A stretch of DNA of 64,000 nucleotides, taken from positions 496,001 to 560,000 of the forward strand of contig OZ246966.1 of assembly GCA_965232405.1 (NCBI GenBank), written 5' to 3'. Source of the stretch: RCIO01 sp965232405 (GTDB lineage Bacteria; Pseudomonadota; Alphaproteobacteria; Rhizobiales; Rhizobiaceae). The notes beneath the pieces were generated by a model. That model had not been told where the DNA came from and ran no database searches. It worked only from the letters and a program-made list of their open reading frames with translations. This document shows positions 55,544 through 64,000 of this stretch, in pieces (the first letter of the stretch is position 1; every line of letters starts with the position of its first letter). The position numbers and the translations under genes are program-made.

Positions 55544-56668
55544 CTATCCACCACGGATAGACGGGTGCCAGAATGTGACGGCTCTTTCTGCGAGAGCGAT
55601 CACACCATAAAAAACGGAACCGGCCAGCGCCGCAACCGCGATTTCCGCCCAGACCATATCGACATTCATGCGGCCGACCTCGGTCGAGATGCGGAATCCC
55701 ATGCCCACGATCGGGGTGCCGAAGAACTCCGCCACGATAGCGCCAATCAGCGCCAGCGTTGAGTTGATCTTGAGTGCGTTGAAGATGAAAGGCGCCGCCG
55801 CAGGCAGCCTCAGCTTCAGCAGTGTCTGCCAGTAGCTCGACGCGTATGTCTGCATCAGGTCGCGCTCCATGCTGCCTGAAGCGGCGAGCCCGGCGACCGT
55901 ATTCACCAGCATGGGAAAGAATGTCATCACCACCACGACGGCAGCCTTGGACTGCCAGTCGAAGCCGAACCACATCACCATGATGGGCGCGATGCCGATA
56001 ATCGGAAGCGCCGACACCATGCTGCCAATGGGCATGAGCCCGCGCCTGAGAAACAGGAAACGGTCGGCGAGAATGGCAGCCGCAAAACCCGCGAAACAGC
56101 CCAGCACATAGCCGGCGAATACTGCCTTGAAGATGGTCTGATTCACGTCCGCCGCCAGCGTCGGGATGGAATTCGCGATCCGCGCGCCGATGGCGCTCGG
56201 CGGCGGCAACAGGATGAACGGCACGCCCGCACCCCGCACCAGCGCTTCCCACAGAATGAGTATCCAGACGCCGAACAGCGCCGGGATGAGCAGGCGCAGC
56301 CCGTAGGAAAGCACCTGAATGTCAGGCTTCATCTGCGACAGCACGCTGACCAACCGCCAGGCAAGCAGCCACGCGCCGGCAAGCATCAGAAAGTAGGAGA
56401 GTCGGGCCGTACCCTCACCCCCGGCAATACCGGAGATAAGGAGCCACGCCGCACCATGCGCGGTGACCAGAAGCACAATGGCAGAAAGTGCTGCGGACAA
56501 GCGCAGGCCGGAGACCAGGATCCCCACTGCCAGCAGCACCAGAACCGCAATCGCGCGACCGCTTGCACCAATTGCAGCATCGGGCCCGGCGGCTGGCAGT
56601 GTGAACAGCGCGCCGACAACAGCGACGATACAGGCCAGAACCTGCCAAGGCGGACGGCGCGCGCTCAT
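55544..56668 (-). CDS. ABC transporter permease with extra N-terminal membrane region
   Basis: 374 aa. The C-terminal BPD_transp_1 domain (about 175-365) is of the NitT/TauT type with LPIIGIAPIMVMWFGF and the EAA-like loop in ASSYWQTLLKLRLPAAAP. The N-terminal 120 residues add about four hydrophobic helices not found in usual 260-aa permeases. Starts 4 nt inside the preceding permease gene (ATGA). Confidence 0.88.
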   Translation of the reverse strand: MSARRPPWQVLACIVAVVGALFTLPAAGPDAAIGASGRAIAVLVLLAVGILVSGLRLSAALSAIVLLVTAHGAAWLLISGIAGGEGTARLSYFLMLAGAWLLAWRLVSVLSQMKPDIQVLSYGLRLLIPALFGVWILILWEALVRGAGVPFILLPPPSAIGARIANSIPTLAADVNQTIFKAVFAGYVLGCFAGFAAAILADRFLFLRRGLMPIGSMVSALPIIGIAPIMVMWFGFDWQSKAAVVVVMTFFPMLVNTVAGLAASGSMERDLMQTYASSYWQTLLKLRLPAAAPFIFNALKINSTLALIGAIVAEFFGTPIVGMGFRISTEVGRMNVDMVWAEIAVAALAGSVFYGVIALAERAVTFWHPSIRGG

Positions 56669-57543
56669 GCCGGCCGGCCTCCCATTGCGCGTTCGGTGAT
56701 GCGCCCGGCAAGTCCGACGGCGGTCACAAGCAGAACCGCCACAACCGAACCGGCAATAAGCGCGGCGAAAATCTCGATGGTCTGACTGTAATAGGAGCCC
56801 GAAAGAAGCTTGGCGCCGATGCCTGCAACAGCACCTGTCGGCAATTCGCCGACAATTGCGCCAACAAGGCTCGCAGCAACCGCGACCTTCATCGATGCAA
56901 ACAGGAACGGCACCGAAGCCGGCAGCCTCAGCTTCCAGAACACGTCGGCGCGGCTGGCATTATAGGTGTGCATCAGGTCGAGATAGGAGGTCTCGGGCGA
57001 GCGCAACCCTTTCACCATACCCACTGCTACGGGGAAGAACGACAGATAGGTCGAAATCAGCGCCTTGGGGATCAGCCCCGTCAGCCCGATCGCTGCGAAT
57101 ACCACCACGATCATCGGCGCCAGCGCCAGAATGGGTATGGTCTGCGAGGCGATAATCCACGGCATCAGGCTGCGGTCGAGAGCAAGCACATGCACGATGC
57201 CGACGGCAATCGTGATGCCGAGCACGGTGCCGAACACGAAGCCGAGCAGTGTCGAGGAAAGCGTCACCCAGGAATGATATACAAGGCTACGCCCGCTGGT
57301 AACTTTGCGCAGGAATGTGTTCTCGAAGAAGTTGACGGCTACCTGATGCGGGGCGGGCAGCGTCGGCTTCGGTTGCGACATTGTCTGTACGACGAATTCC
57401 GAAAAGCTCGGCGTCACACCCCCTCGCTCGTTCAGCCCGCGCTGGAAAGGCGCGTTCATGAAATAGGTGCCGACATACCAGGCAATCACGATGCCGGCGA
57501 GGATCGTGAGAACCGGAAAGGCCTTTGTCGGGAATCCGCTCAT
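56665..57543 (-). CDS. ABC transporter permease
   Basis: 292 aa, NitT/TauT-type permease with about six helices: IPILALAPMIVVVFAAIG, the EAA loop in YNASRADVFWKLRLPASVP. Second half of the transmembrane heterodimer. Separated from the ATPase gene by 6 nt. Confidence 0.88.
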   Translation of the reverse strand: MSGFPTKAFPVLTILAGIVIAWYVGTYFMNAPFQRGLNERGGVTPSFSEFVVQTMSQPKPTLPAPHQVAVNFFENTFLRKVTSGRSLVYHSWVTLSSTLLGFVFGTVLGITIAVGIVHVLALDRSLMPWIIASQTIPILALAPMIVVVFAAIGLTGLIPKALISTYLSFFPVAVGMVKGLRSPETSYLDLMHTYNASRADVFWKLRLPASVPFLFASMKVAVAASLVGAIVGELPTGAVAGIGAKLLSGSYYSQTIEIFAALIAGSVVAVLLVTAVGLAGRITERAMGGRPA

Positions 57544-57549
57544 GGCCGC

Positions 57550-58332
57550 TCAATCATCATAGGAGTGCCCGGCCCTCAGCCCGTCGCGCACGCGCGCTGC
57601 TATGGCGAGGAATTCCGGCGATTCGCGAATGTCGAGTGGCCGCTCATCCGGAAGTGTGGACTCAATCACGTCGGTGACCCTGCCGGGCCGCGGGCTCATC
57701 ACCACGATCTTGGTCGACAGGTAGACCGCCTCGGGGATCGAGTGCGTGACAAAGCAGATCGTCTTGTTGGTCCGCGCCCACAATTCCAGAAGCTGCTCGT
57801 TGAGATGATCGCGCACAATCTCGTCCAGTGCGCCGAAGGGTTCGTCCATCAGGAGTAGGTCGGCGTCGAAGGCAAGTGCGCGGGCAATCGAGGCACGCTG
57901 CTGCATGCCGCCAGAAAGCTGCCATGGGAACTTCTTCTCGAACCCCGTGAGGTTCACGAGTTCCAAAGTGCGCGCCACGCGCTCGGCCTGCTCGGCCTTC
58001 GGAATACCCATGATCTCCAGAGGCAGCGCGACATTGCGGTCGATCGTGCGCCACGGGTACAGCGCCGCTGCCTGGAAGACATAACCGTAGGCGCGGCTTT
58101 CCCGTGCCTGCGACGGCGTCATGCCGTTGACGGAAATCGTACCCGCGGTCGGCTGTTCCAGATCGGCAATCACGCGCAGGAACGTCGTCTTGCCGCAGCC
58201 CGAAGGTCCGATGAAGGAAACGAACTCGCCCTTGCCGATGGTGAGGTTCACATCGGACAGCGCATGCACCGGTCCGTCATTGGTCTGAAACGTAAGCGAA
58301 AGCTCATTCGCCTCGACAACTGGTTGAGTCAT
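57550..58332 (-). CDS. ABC transporter ATP-binding protein
   Basis: 260 aa. Walker A GPSGCGKTTFLR, Q-loop YVFQAAALYPW, signature LSGGMQQRASIARAL, Walker B LLLMDEPFGALDE, H-loop CFVTHSI. NitT/TauT-type ATPase of the presumed pyrimidine importer. The ATG overlaps the stop of the small membrane protein gene. Confidence 0.93.
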   Translation of the reverse strand: MTQPVVEANELSLTFQTNDGPVHALSDVNLTIGKGEFVSFIGPSGCGKTTFLRVIADLEQPTAGTISVNGMTPSQARESRAYGYVFQAAALYPWRTIDRNVALPLEIMGIPKAEQAERVARTLELVNLTGFEKKFPWQLSGGMQQRASIARALAFDADLLLMDEPFGALDEIVRDHLNEQLLELWARTNKTICFVTHSIPEAVYLSTKIVVMSPRPGRVTDVIESTLPDERPLDIRESPEFLAIAARVRDGLRAGHSYDD

Positions 58333-58871
58333 GGCTGGTTACCGGCATTGGAAAGGACATGATAGACCGAACCGCCAACTGCCCCGCAAATGGCCGCTAC
58401 CAGCAGTGCAAACCAGTCAGACAGAACTTCACCTGGTGAACGCAGCGCAACGACAAGCCAGGGCACCATTGCCAAGCCTATCCCGGATGCCATTCCCACG
58501 AGAGCGGAGCTGACCCGATAACGCGCAAGAATGCGCCGGCCAACGAGAAAAGGCGCAAGCAGGATCAGGAACAATGCCGGGTATCCCATCGCCACCCCGC
58601 GCCCGGCAAACATCAGGCCTAACGGCAATTTGTCCATGAACCCATCGTCTGGCTGGAAGAAATGACCGTCGCTGAGTGCGATATCGACCGCAAAATAGGC
58701 GGCAAAAGCCAGAACACCTGCCCCCAAACCCAGAGCGTAGGGTCCAAGCCAAGCCCAGGTCTTTGTGCCAGTGTTCAAGACGTCAGCGCCAGCAGCGTAT
58801 GCCAATCTCAAACCCCGCTGGCCGGAATGCCCGAGCGCTCCACCTTGCGCGGCGCGACCACTTCTTTCCAC
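58329..58871 (-). CDS. small polytopic membrane protein of the pyrimidine operon, unknown
   Basis: Up to 180 aa. Four or five hydrophobic segments (YALGLGAGVLAFAAYFAVDI; GYPALFLILLAPFLVG; ALVGMASGIGLAMVPWLVV; LLVAAICGAVGGSVYHVL). The start is unclear: the GTG at 58871 overlaps the dihydropyrimidinase gene by 64 bases, and TTG codons at about 58809 and later are possible, none with a clear ribosome-binding site. Its stop is coupled to the ATPase start (ATGA). I do not know this family; an accessory transport role is plausible. Confidence 0.6.
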   Translation of the reverse strand: MERSGRAAQGGALGHSGQRGLRLAYAAGADVLNTGTKTWAWLGPYALGLGAGVLAFAAYFAVDIALSDGHFFQPDDGFMDKLPLGLMFAGRGVAMGYPALFLILLAPFLVGRRILARYRVSSALVGMASGIGLAMVPWLVVALRSPGEVLSDWFALLVAAICGAVGGSVYHVLSNAGNQP

Positions 58872-60259
58872 TGCGAAAGCGCCTTGCTGACCGGGCCGCT
58901 CGCCTCGCGCTTCACGAACTCTCCGTGGCCGGGCTGTGCCTTGACCTCGAAATTGTCGACCGCGATCTCGCCGCGCGTCAGCACATATTTCGGCAGTCCC
59001 TTCACCTCGATACCCTCGAACACGTTGTAGTCGATGGCCGATTGCTGGCTCTTGGCCGAGATGGTCTTCTTCTTCTCCGGATCCCAGACGACGATATCCG
59101 CGTCGGCACCCTCAACGATGGCGCCCTTCTTCGGATACATGCCGAAAATCTTCGCCGTATTGGTGGAGGTGACGGCCACGAACTCGTTCATCGTCAGCCG
59201 GCCGGTGCCCACGCCATAAGTCCACAAGACGGGCATGCGGTCTTCAAGCCCGCCGGTGCCGTTCGGGATCTTGGTGAAGTCTCCGACACCGGTGCGCTTC
59301 TGCTCGGTGGTGAAGGCGCAATGGTCGGTCGCCACGACCTGCAGCGAGCCCGCCGCAAGGCCGGCCCACAGCGAATCCTGATGCTGCTTGTTGCGGAAGG
59401 GCGGGCTCATCACGCGCCGTGCCGAGTGATCCCAGTCCTTGTTGAAATACTCGCTCTCGTCGAGCACCAGATGCTGGATCAGCGGCTCACCGAATACGCG
59501 CATGCCTTTCTGGCGCGCCCGGCGGATCGCCTCATGGCTCTGTTCGCACGACGTGTGCACCACATAGAGCGGCACACCCGCCATGTCGGCAATCATGATT
59601 GCGCGGTTGGTTGCCTCGCCTTCCACTTCCGGCGGCCGCGAATAGGCATGGCCCTCCGGCCCGTTATTGCCTTCGGCCAGCAGTTTCGCCTGCATCTGCG
59701 CAACCACGTCGCCATTTTCGGCATGCACCATCGGCAAGCCGCCAAGCTCGGCGCAGCGCTGGAACGACGAATACATCTCGTCGTCGTTGACCATCAGCGC
59801 GCCCTTGTAGGCCATGAAGTGCTTGAAGGAGGTAATGCCGCGGTCGATCACTTCCGGCATCTCGTTGAACACCTGCTCGCCCCACCATGTGATCGCCATG
59901 TGGAAGGAATAGTCGCAGCAGGCCCGCGTCGACTTGTTGTCCCAGCGTTTGATCGCATCGAGCAAAGAGCCGCCCGGATCGCTCAGGCAAAAGTCGATCA
60001 CCATCGTCGTGCCGCCCGAAAGGGCTGCCCGCGTGCCGCTCTCGAAATCATCCGAGGAATAGGTGCCCATGAACGGCATTTCGAGATGGGTGTGCGGGTC
60101 GATGCCGCCAGGCATCACATAACAGCCCGTCGCGTCGATCTCGTGGTCGCCGTGCAGGTCAGGCCCGATGCCGACGATCTTGTCGTGCTTGATCAGCACA
60201 TCCGCCTTCCAGCTGCGGTCAGCGGTGACGATGGTGCCGTTCTTGATGACTTTGGACAT
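58808..60259 (-). CDS. hydA: dihydropyrimidinase (D-hydantoinase)
   Basis: 483 aa from MSKVIKNGTIVTADRSW, with GGAGA 7-8 nt upstream. Amidohydrolase: metal ligands in GGIDPHTHLEMPF, carbamylated Lys in SFKHFMAYKG, His in MVHAEN and VVHTSCEQSH, Asp in VATDHCAF. It hydrolyses dihydrouracil or dihydrothymine to N-carbamoyl-beta-amino acids, the second step of reductive pyrimidine breakdown. The frame upstream of the chosen start overlaps the LysE gene. Confidence 0.93.
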   Translation of the reverse strand: MSKVIKNGTIVTADRSWKADVLIKHDKIVGIGPDLHGDHEIDATGCYVMPGGIDPHTHLEMPFMGTYSSDDFESGTRAALSGGTTMVIDFCLSDPGGSLLDAIKRWDNKSTRACCDYSFHMAITWWGEQVFNEMPEVIDRGITSFKHFMAYKGALMVNDDEMYSSFQRCAELGGLPMVHAENGDVVAQMQAKLLAEGNNGPEGHAYSRPPEVEGEATNRAIMIADMAGVPLYVVHTSCEQSHEAIRRARQKGMRVFGEPLIQHLVLDESEYFNKDWDHSARRVMSPPFRNKQHQDSLWAGLAAGSLQVVATDHCAFTTEQKRTGVGDFTKIPNGTGGLEDRMPVLWTYGVGTGRLTMNEFVAVTSTNTAKIFGMYPKKGAIVEGADADIVVWDPEKKKTISAKSQQSAIDYNVFEGIEVKGLPKYVLTRGEIAVDNFEVKAQPGHGEFVKREASGPVSKALSQWKEVVAPRKVERSGIPASGV

Positions 60260-60278
60260 GAAAAATCTCCTGAAATTC

Positions 60279-60914
60279 TCAAGCGCGCAAAGTGGCCAGC
60301 TTGATGCCAAACCCGACGAAAACCAAGCCGGTCAGGCCCTTGATAGCGCGCTGGACATGACCGCCGCGCGCCACCGTGGACAGCCGGTCGAACAACAGAA
60401 CGATCGGCCCGAACCAGGCAACGTTCAGCATCGCATGCGCAACCACGAGCAGATATGCGCCCATCGGGGCGATGTCGCCGTGGGGCATGAATTGCGGGAA
60501 CGCAGCGATGTAGAACATCGCGACTTTGGGGTTGAGCGCATTTGTGAGGAACCCCTCGCCAAACGCCTTGACGAGGGTACGCCGCCGGCGCGCAGGCAGC
60601 ACTTCGACCAGCGTCTTCGGCAACCCGCGCCATGCATCGCGCAAGGCCTTCACGCCGATCCAGACAAGATAGGCGGCGCCCGCAAGTTTCACCGCCGTGA
60701 ACAGATGCGCCGACTGAAGCAGCAGCAATGAGAGTCCGAAGATCGCAAAGGTGCCGTGAACGAAAAACGCCGCCACGAAGCCGGCGATATTGGCGAAGCC
60801 AGCCGCGCGACCGGATGTCGGAACCGTCTTTGCAATCAGCACACCGTTCGGCCCCGGCGACATGATGAGCAGCGCGGCCATAACCGCGAATGCAAGGACG
60901 GTCGCGACGGTCAC
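60279..60914 (-). CDS. LysE/RhtB-family exporter
   Basis: 211 aa, about six helices. MSPGPNGVLIAKTVPTSGRAAG is the family N-terminal motif, with YLVWIGVKALRDAWRG following. It may export beta-alanine or beta-aminoisobutyrate overflow (inference from operon). Lies between the two hydrolase genes, 4 nt from the carbamoylase gene. Confidence 0.88.
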   Translation of the reverse strand: MTVATVLAFAVMAALLIMSPGPNGVLIAKTVPTSGRAAGFANIAGFVAAFFVHGTFAIFGLSLLLLQSAHLFTAVKLAGAAYLVWIGVKALRDAWRGLPKTLVEVLPARRRRTLVKAFGEGFLTNALNPKVAMFYIAAFPQFMPHGDIAPMGAYLLVVAHAMLNVAWFGPIVLLFDRLSTVARGGHVQRAIKGLTGLVFVGFGIKLATLRA

Positions 60915-60918
60915 CGGA

Positions 60919-62169
60919 TCACTCCACGATCTCCGCCGTCTCGATCACGGCGTGCATCAGCACTTCGGCGCCGGCTGTCGCCCATTCCTTGGAGATTTCC
61001 TCCGCCTCATTGTGCGACAGGCCGTCGACGCAGGGGCACATCACCATGGCGGTGGGGGCAACATCATTGATCCAGCAGGCATCGTGGCCGGCACCCGACA
61101 CGATGTCGCGATGCGAGTAGCCCAGCCGCTCGGCGGCGTCGCGCACGGCCTTCACGCAATTCTCGTCGAAGGCCGGCGGATTGAACTGGCCGACGATCTT
61201 ACTTTCGAACTGCACCCCGATCGCCTGGCACAGCTTCGGCGCCTTCTCGTTGAATTCGGCGAGCATCGCGTCGATCACATCCATCAGATGCGAGCGGAAA
61301 TCGATGGTGAAGACAACCTTGCCCGGAATGATGTTGCGTGAGTTGGGATAGACGTCGACATGCCCGATCGCGCCAACCGCGTTCGGCTGATGCTTCATCG
61401 CGATCTCGTGCACCAGCTCGGTGATCTGCGCGAGCCCGCGCCCGGCATTCTTGCGCATCGGCATCGGCGTGGAGCCGGTATGGCTTTCCTTGCCGGTCAC
61501 CGTGCACTCGATCCAGCGCAGCCCCTGCCCGTGGGTGACGACGCCAATGTCGATATTCTCCGCCTCAAGGATCGGCCCCTGCTCGATGTGGAGCTCGAAG
61601 AAGGCGTGCATCTTGCGTGCACCGACCTTCTCGTCACCCAGCCAGCCGATGCGCTTCAATTCGTCGCCAAACTTCTTGCCCTTGGCGTCCTCGCGGTCAT
61701 AGGCCCATTGCAGATCGTGCTTTCCCGCGAACACGCCGGACGCCAGCATGGCCGGCGCAAACCGCGTGCCTTCCTCGTTGGTCCAGTTGGTGACCACGAT
61801 GGGATGTTTGGTCTTGATGTTGAGGTCGTTCAGCGTGCGGACAAGCTCCAGCGCGCCAAGAACGCCGAGCACACCGTCATATTTGCCGCCCGTAGGCTGG
61901 GTATCGAGATGCGACCCGACATAGACCGGCAGCGCGTCGGGGTCAGTCCCTTCGCGGCGGGCAAACATGGTGCCCATCTGGTCGACGCCCATTTCCAGGC
62001 CTGCATCCTCGCACCATTTCTGGAACAGGTGCCGCCCTTCCCCATCCTCGTCGGTCAGCGTCTGGCGATTGTTGCCGCCTGCAACGCCGGGTCCGATCTT
62101 GGCCATCTCCATGATCGAATCCCAGAGACGGTCGCCATTGATGCGAAGGTTCTCGCCGGGTGCTGCCAT
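60919..62169 (-). CDS. Zn-dependent N-carbamoyl-beta-alanine amidohydrolase (M20/HyuC type)
   Basis: 416 aa. Motifs: VYVGSHLDTQPTGGKYDGVLGV (first metal His/Asp), NWTNEEGTRFAPAM, FFELHIEQGPILE, HTGSTPMPMRKNAG and GAGHDACWIN with the last metal His. Converts N-carbamoyl-beta-alanine to beta-alanine, CO2 and ammonia, the third step of the pathway. Confidence 0.92.
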   Translation of the reverse strand: MAAPGENLRINGDRLWDSIMEMAKIGPGVAGGNNRQTLTDEDGEGRHLFQKWCEDAGLEMGVDQMGTMFARREGTDPDALPVYVGSHLDTQPTGGKYDGVLGVLGALELVRTLNDLNIKTKHPIVVTNWTNEEGTRFAPAMLASGVFAGKHDLQWAYDREDAKGKKFGDELKRIGWLGDEKVGARKMHAFFELHIEQGPILEAENIDIGVVTHGQGLRWIECTVTGKESHTGSTPMPMRKNAGRGLAQITELVHEIAMKHQPNAVGAIGHVDVYPNSRNIIPGKVVFTIDFRSHLMDVIDAMLAEFNEKAPKLCQAIGVQFESKIVGQFNPPAFDENCVKAVRDAAERLGYSHRDIVSGAGHDACWINDVAPTAMVMCPCVDGLSHNEAEEISKEWATAGAEVLMHAVIETAEIVE

Positions 62170-62196
62170 GAATGGGTGAACTCCTCAGTCTGTCTG

Positions 62197-63525
62197 TTAG
62201 TCGATGGCGCGCAGGACACCTCGAAGACCGTCGATCAGTTCGGCGATCTGTTCCTTGGAGATGATCAGCGGTGGCGACATGGCGATGATGTCGCCGGTCG
62301 TGCGGATCATGAACCCGCTCTCGAACGCCTTGATGAAGGCCGAGAAGGCCCGCTTGGTCGGTTGGCCGGCAATCGGTTCCAGTTCGACCGCGCCGACTAG
62401 GCCGATATTGCGGATGTCGATGACATGCGGCTCGCCCTTGAGCGAATGCAGCGCATCCTCCCACACTGGCGCCATCTCCGCGCCGCGGGTCAACAGCCCC
62501 TCTTCCTTGTAGGTATCGAGCGTGCCGATACCGGCGGCACAGGCGATCGGATTGCCCGAATAGGTGTAACCGTGGAAGAACTCGATCAGGTGCTCCGGCC
62601 CGTCCATGAAGGCGTCGTGGATTTCCTTCTTCACAAACACCGCGCCCATCGGGATCACGCCGTTGGTCACGCCTTTCGCCGTCGTCATGATGTCGGGCGT
62701 TACACCGAAATAGTCAGCTGCAAACGGCGTGCCGAGACGGCCGAACCCGGTAATGACCTCGTCGAAAATAAGCAGGATGCCGTGCTTGTCGCAGATTTCG
62801 CGCAGGCGCTTCAGATAGCCCTTCGGCGGGATCAGCACACCGGTCGAACCCGCGACGGGTTCAACGATCACGGCCGCGACGGTCGAGGCGTCGTGCAGTG
62901 TGACGATCCGCTCCAGCTCGTCGGCCAGGTCCGCGCCATGCTCCGGCTCGCCGCGCGTAAACGCGTTCTTGGCCGGCAGATGCGTATGCGGCAGATGGTC
63001 GACGCCGGTCAGAAGCGTGCCGAACATCTTGCGGTTGGCGACAATACCGCCAACCGAAATGCCGCCGAAATTGACTCCGTGGTAACCGCGCTCACGCCCG
63101 ATCAGGCGGAACCGCGAACCGTTGCCCTTGGCCCGATGGTAGGCGAGCGCGATCTTCAGCGCGGTATCGACCGATTCGGAACCTGAATTGGTGAAGAAGA
63201 CATGATCCATGCCGTCCGGCGCCACATCGACCAGCCGGTTGGCAAGCTCGAATGCGATCGGATGGCCCATCTGGAAAGCCGGCGCATAATCCAGTTCGCC
63301 GGCCTGTTCGCGGATCGCTTCGGTGATCTTCGGCCGGCAGTGGCCGGCATTTACGCACCACAGCCCCGCCGTGCCGTCCAGGAGCTTGCGGCCGTCGCTT
63401 GCGGTGTAATGCATGTCCTTGGCCGCAACGAGCATGCGCGGCGCCTTTTTGAACTGCCGATTGGCGGTAAACGGCATCCAGAATGCGCTGAGATCGTTCG
63501 GCGCAACGTTGAGCCTGTTGGACAT
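62197..63525 (-). CDS. omega-amino acid:pyruvate aminotransferase (class III)
   Basis: 442 aa from MSNRLNVAPNDLSAFWMPF. Class III PLP enzyme: NSGSESVDTALKIA, GRERGYHGVNFGG, IFDEVITGFGRLGTPF and the PLP Lys in TTAKGVTNG. FWMPFTANRQFK is typical of beta-alanine:pyruvate transaminases. It would move beta-alanine nitrogen to pyruvate, giving malonate semialdehyde. First gene of the operon. The frame upstream is spurious. Confidence 0.9.
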   Translation of the reverse strand: MSNRLNVAPNDLSAFWMPFTANRQFKKAPRMLVAAKDMHYTASDGRKLLDGTAGLWCVNAGHCRPKITEAIREQAGELDYAPAFQMGHPIAFELANRLVDVAPDGMDHVFFTNSGSESVDTALKIALAYHRAKGNGSRFRLIGRERGYHGVNFGGISVGGIVANRKMFGTLLTGVDHLPHTHLPAKNAFTRGEPEHGADLADELERIVTLHDASTVAAVIVEPVAGSTGVLIPPKGYLKRLREICDKHGILLIFDEVITGFGRLGTPFAADYFGVTPDIMTTAKGVTNGVIPMGAVFVKKEIHDAFMDGPEHLIEFFHGYTYSGNPIACAAGIGTLDTYKEEGLLTRGAEMAPVWEDALHSLKGEPHVIDIRNIGLVGAVELEPIAGQPTKRAFSAFIKAFESGFMIRTTGDIIAMSPPLIISKEQIAELIDGLRGVLRAID

Positions 63526-63603
63526 GACCAAGCCTTTCCCTTGTTCCCCGTTATGGTTCGGCCAACGCTTGGTTTTCGGCGCGCATCTGTGATACGCAAA
63601 TTT

Positions 63604-63619
63604 TTGACCGATTGGACAA
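63604..63619. promoter_or_regulatory. RutR-type operator candidate
   Basis: TTGACCGATTGGACAA matches the RutR consensus TTGACCANNTGGTCAA at 12 of 14 defined positions. It lies 79 bp before the aminotransferase start and 144 bp before the tetR start. Confidence 0.65.
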
Positions 63620-63763
63620 ACGTTAGCACCGCCACTATGGCGGTCAAGGGAATAGTAGGGGATTTGGATCGCGTGAGGCGCGCACCACACGATTGGAAGG
63701 ACTGGTCCACAACATTGGTCCAGAGGAACGCCCCTTCCCCGTCGGAAGGCTGAGCCGGCTTTC

Positions 63764-64000
63764 ATGGACGCGCCTGCCAAAACCCGCCAGACCCGCATCC
63801 AGACCGAGAAGCGCGAACTCATACTCGACGCCGCGCTCGATGTGTTTTCAAGCAATGGCTTCCGCGGTTCCACGATCGACCAGATCGCGGAAGCGGCGGG
63901 CATGTCGAAGCCCAACCTGCTCTATTATTTCAAGTCCAAGGAAGACATCCACACCACGCTGATAGAGCGTCTGCTGGAGACCTGGCTGGCGCCGCTGCAC
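63764..64000 (+). CDS. TetR-family regulator, RutR-like, 3'-truncated by window edge
   Basis: First 79 codons, open to the edge. TetR helix-turn-helix: LILDAALDVFSSNGFRGSTI, then IAEAAGMSKPNLLYYFKSKE. The NLLYYF-SKE segment matches E. coli RutR, the uracil/thymine-sensing regulator of pyrimidine use. Divergent from the pyrimidine operon with a RutR-like box between them. Dihydropyrimidine dehydrogenase genes may follow outside the window. Confidence 0.85.
   Translation, partial: MDAPAKTRQTRIQTEKRELILDAALDVFSSNGFRGSTIDQIAEAAGMSKPNLLYYFKSKEDIHTTLIERLLETWLAPLH

Noticed and set aside
55521..56252. N-terminal extension of the substrate-binding protein frame into the permease gene
   Set aside because: MKKLVISALAGAFSM gives a proper signal peptide at 55520; the extension is a shadow of the permease.
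58676..60304. 542-aa open frame on the plus strand opposite the dihydropyrimidinase
   Set aside because: Antisense shadow; no domain recognisable, Arg/His-rich, sense strand has all catalytic motifs.
61360..62400. 346-aa open frame on the plus strand opposite the carbamoylase gene
   Set aside because: Antisense shadow of an M20-type hydrolase with all metal motifs on the minus strand.

Overview
The window is a chromosomal segment of a GC-rich alphaproteobacterium, most likely a member of the Hyphomicrobiales (Rhizobiales), Phyllobacteriaceae/Rhizobiaceae type. The basis is the order of the division and cell-wall (dcw) cluster, the betaine-lipid genes btaAB, an ArsR-methyltransferase fusion next to metF, DUF2293, and a reductive pyrimidine-degradation operon of rhizobial layout. 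There are no rRNA or tRNA genes, CRISPR arrays, insertion sequences or prophage genes. The only clear RNA gene is rnpB.

Layout. 1-12118 (minus): dcw cluster mraZ-rsmH-ftsL-ftsI-murE-murF-mraY-murD-ftsW-murG-murC, tightly packed with many ATGA-type overlaps; murC runs off the left edge. A 397-bp control region follows, with 10-bp-phased TGGG repeats that may be MraZ sites. 12516-17626: a PLP lyase-like gene, rnpB with a promoter, two paralogous lytic transglycosylases, an AmpD/AmiD-type amidase, a TerB-DnaJ protein and a small lipoprotein followed by four successive hairpins. 17735-25846: a BASS-type transporter, a winged-helix regulator, a complete TRAP transporter and a divergent HyuA-HyuB fusion (hydantoinase/5-oxoprolinase family), with a 26-bp near-palindrome between the divergent arms. 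25952-29691: an AT-rich orphan secreted protein, a cupin, an ArsR-SRPBCC pair, and btaAB preceded by four PHO-like half-sites at exact 11-bp spacing. 29693-38937: a beta-lactamase-fold hydrolase, GH25 lysozyme, MltB-type transglycosylase, VOC protein and type III ornithine/lysine decarboxylase, EamA exporter, a 28-residue membrane protein, metF with its ArsR-methyltransferase regulator, and a TrmO-like gene. 38934-47740: DUF2293, a ketoacyl synthase III, an acyl-CoA ligase, EttA, an unusual SDR, DUF2461, a YiiX-like lipoprotein, a secreted Cys-rich protein and a lipase. 47821-54478: a CoA transferase/ThDP enzyme pair, a TerC-family gene with a long structured leader, pobA with a frameshifted pobR, and exoD. 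54555-64000: a pyrimidine catabolism and uptake operon (ABC transporter, a small membrane protein, dihydropyrimidinase, LysE exporter, N-carbamoyl amidohydrolase, omega-aminotransferase), divergent from a RutR-like TetR gene cut by the right edge.

Themes. Peptidoglycan synthesis and turnover are over-represented: dcw, three lytic transglycosylases, one amidase, GH25 and a YiiX-like protein. Several loci carry readable regulation: PHO boxes at btaA, a perfect 22-bp palindrome at the ArsR-methyltransferase gene, a RutR-like box, a hairpin covering the terC ribosome-binding site, and the hairpin array at 17303-17445. No single wholly new system is proven. The best leads for undescribed biology are the hairpin array (a possible anti-Shine-Dalgarno sRNA), the terC leader, the 28-aa protein, and the TRAP/HyuAB/winged-helix module.
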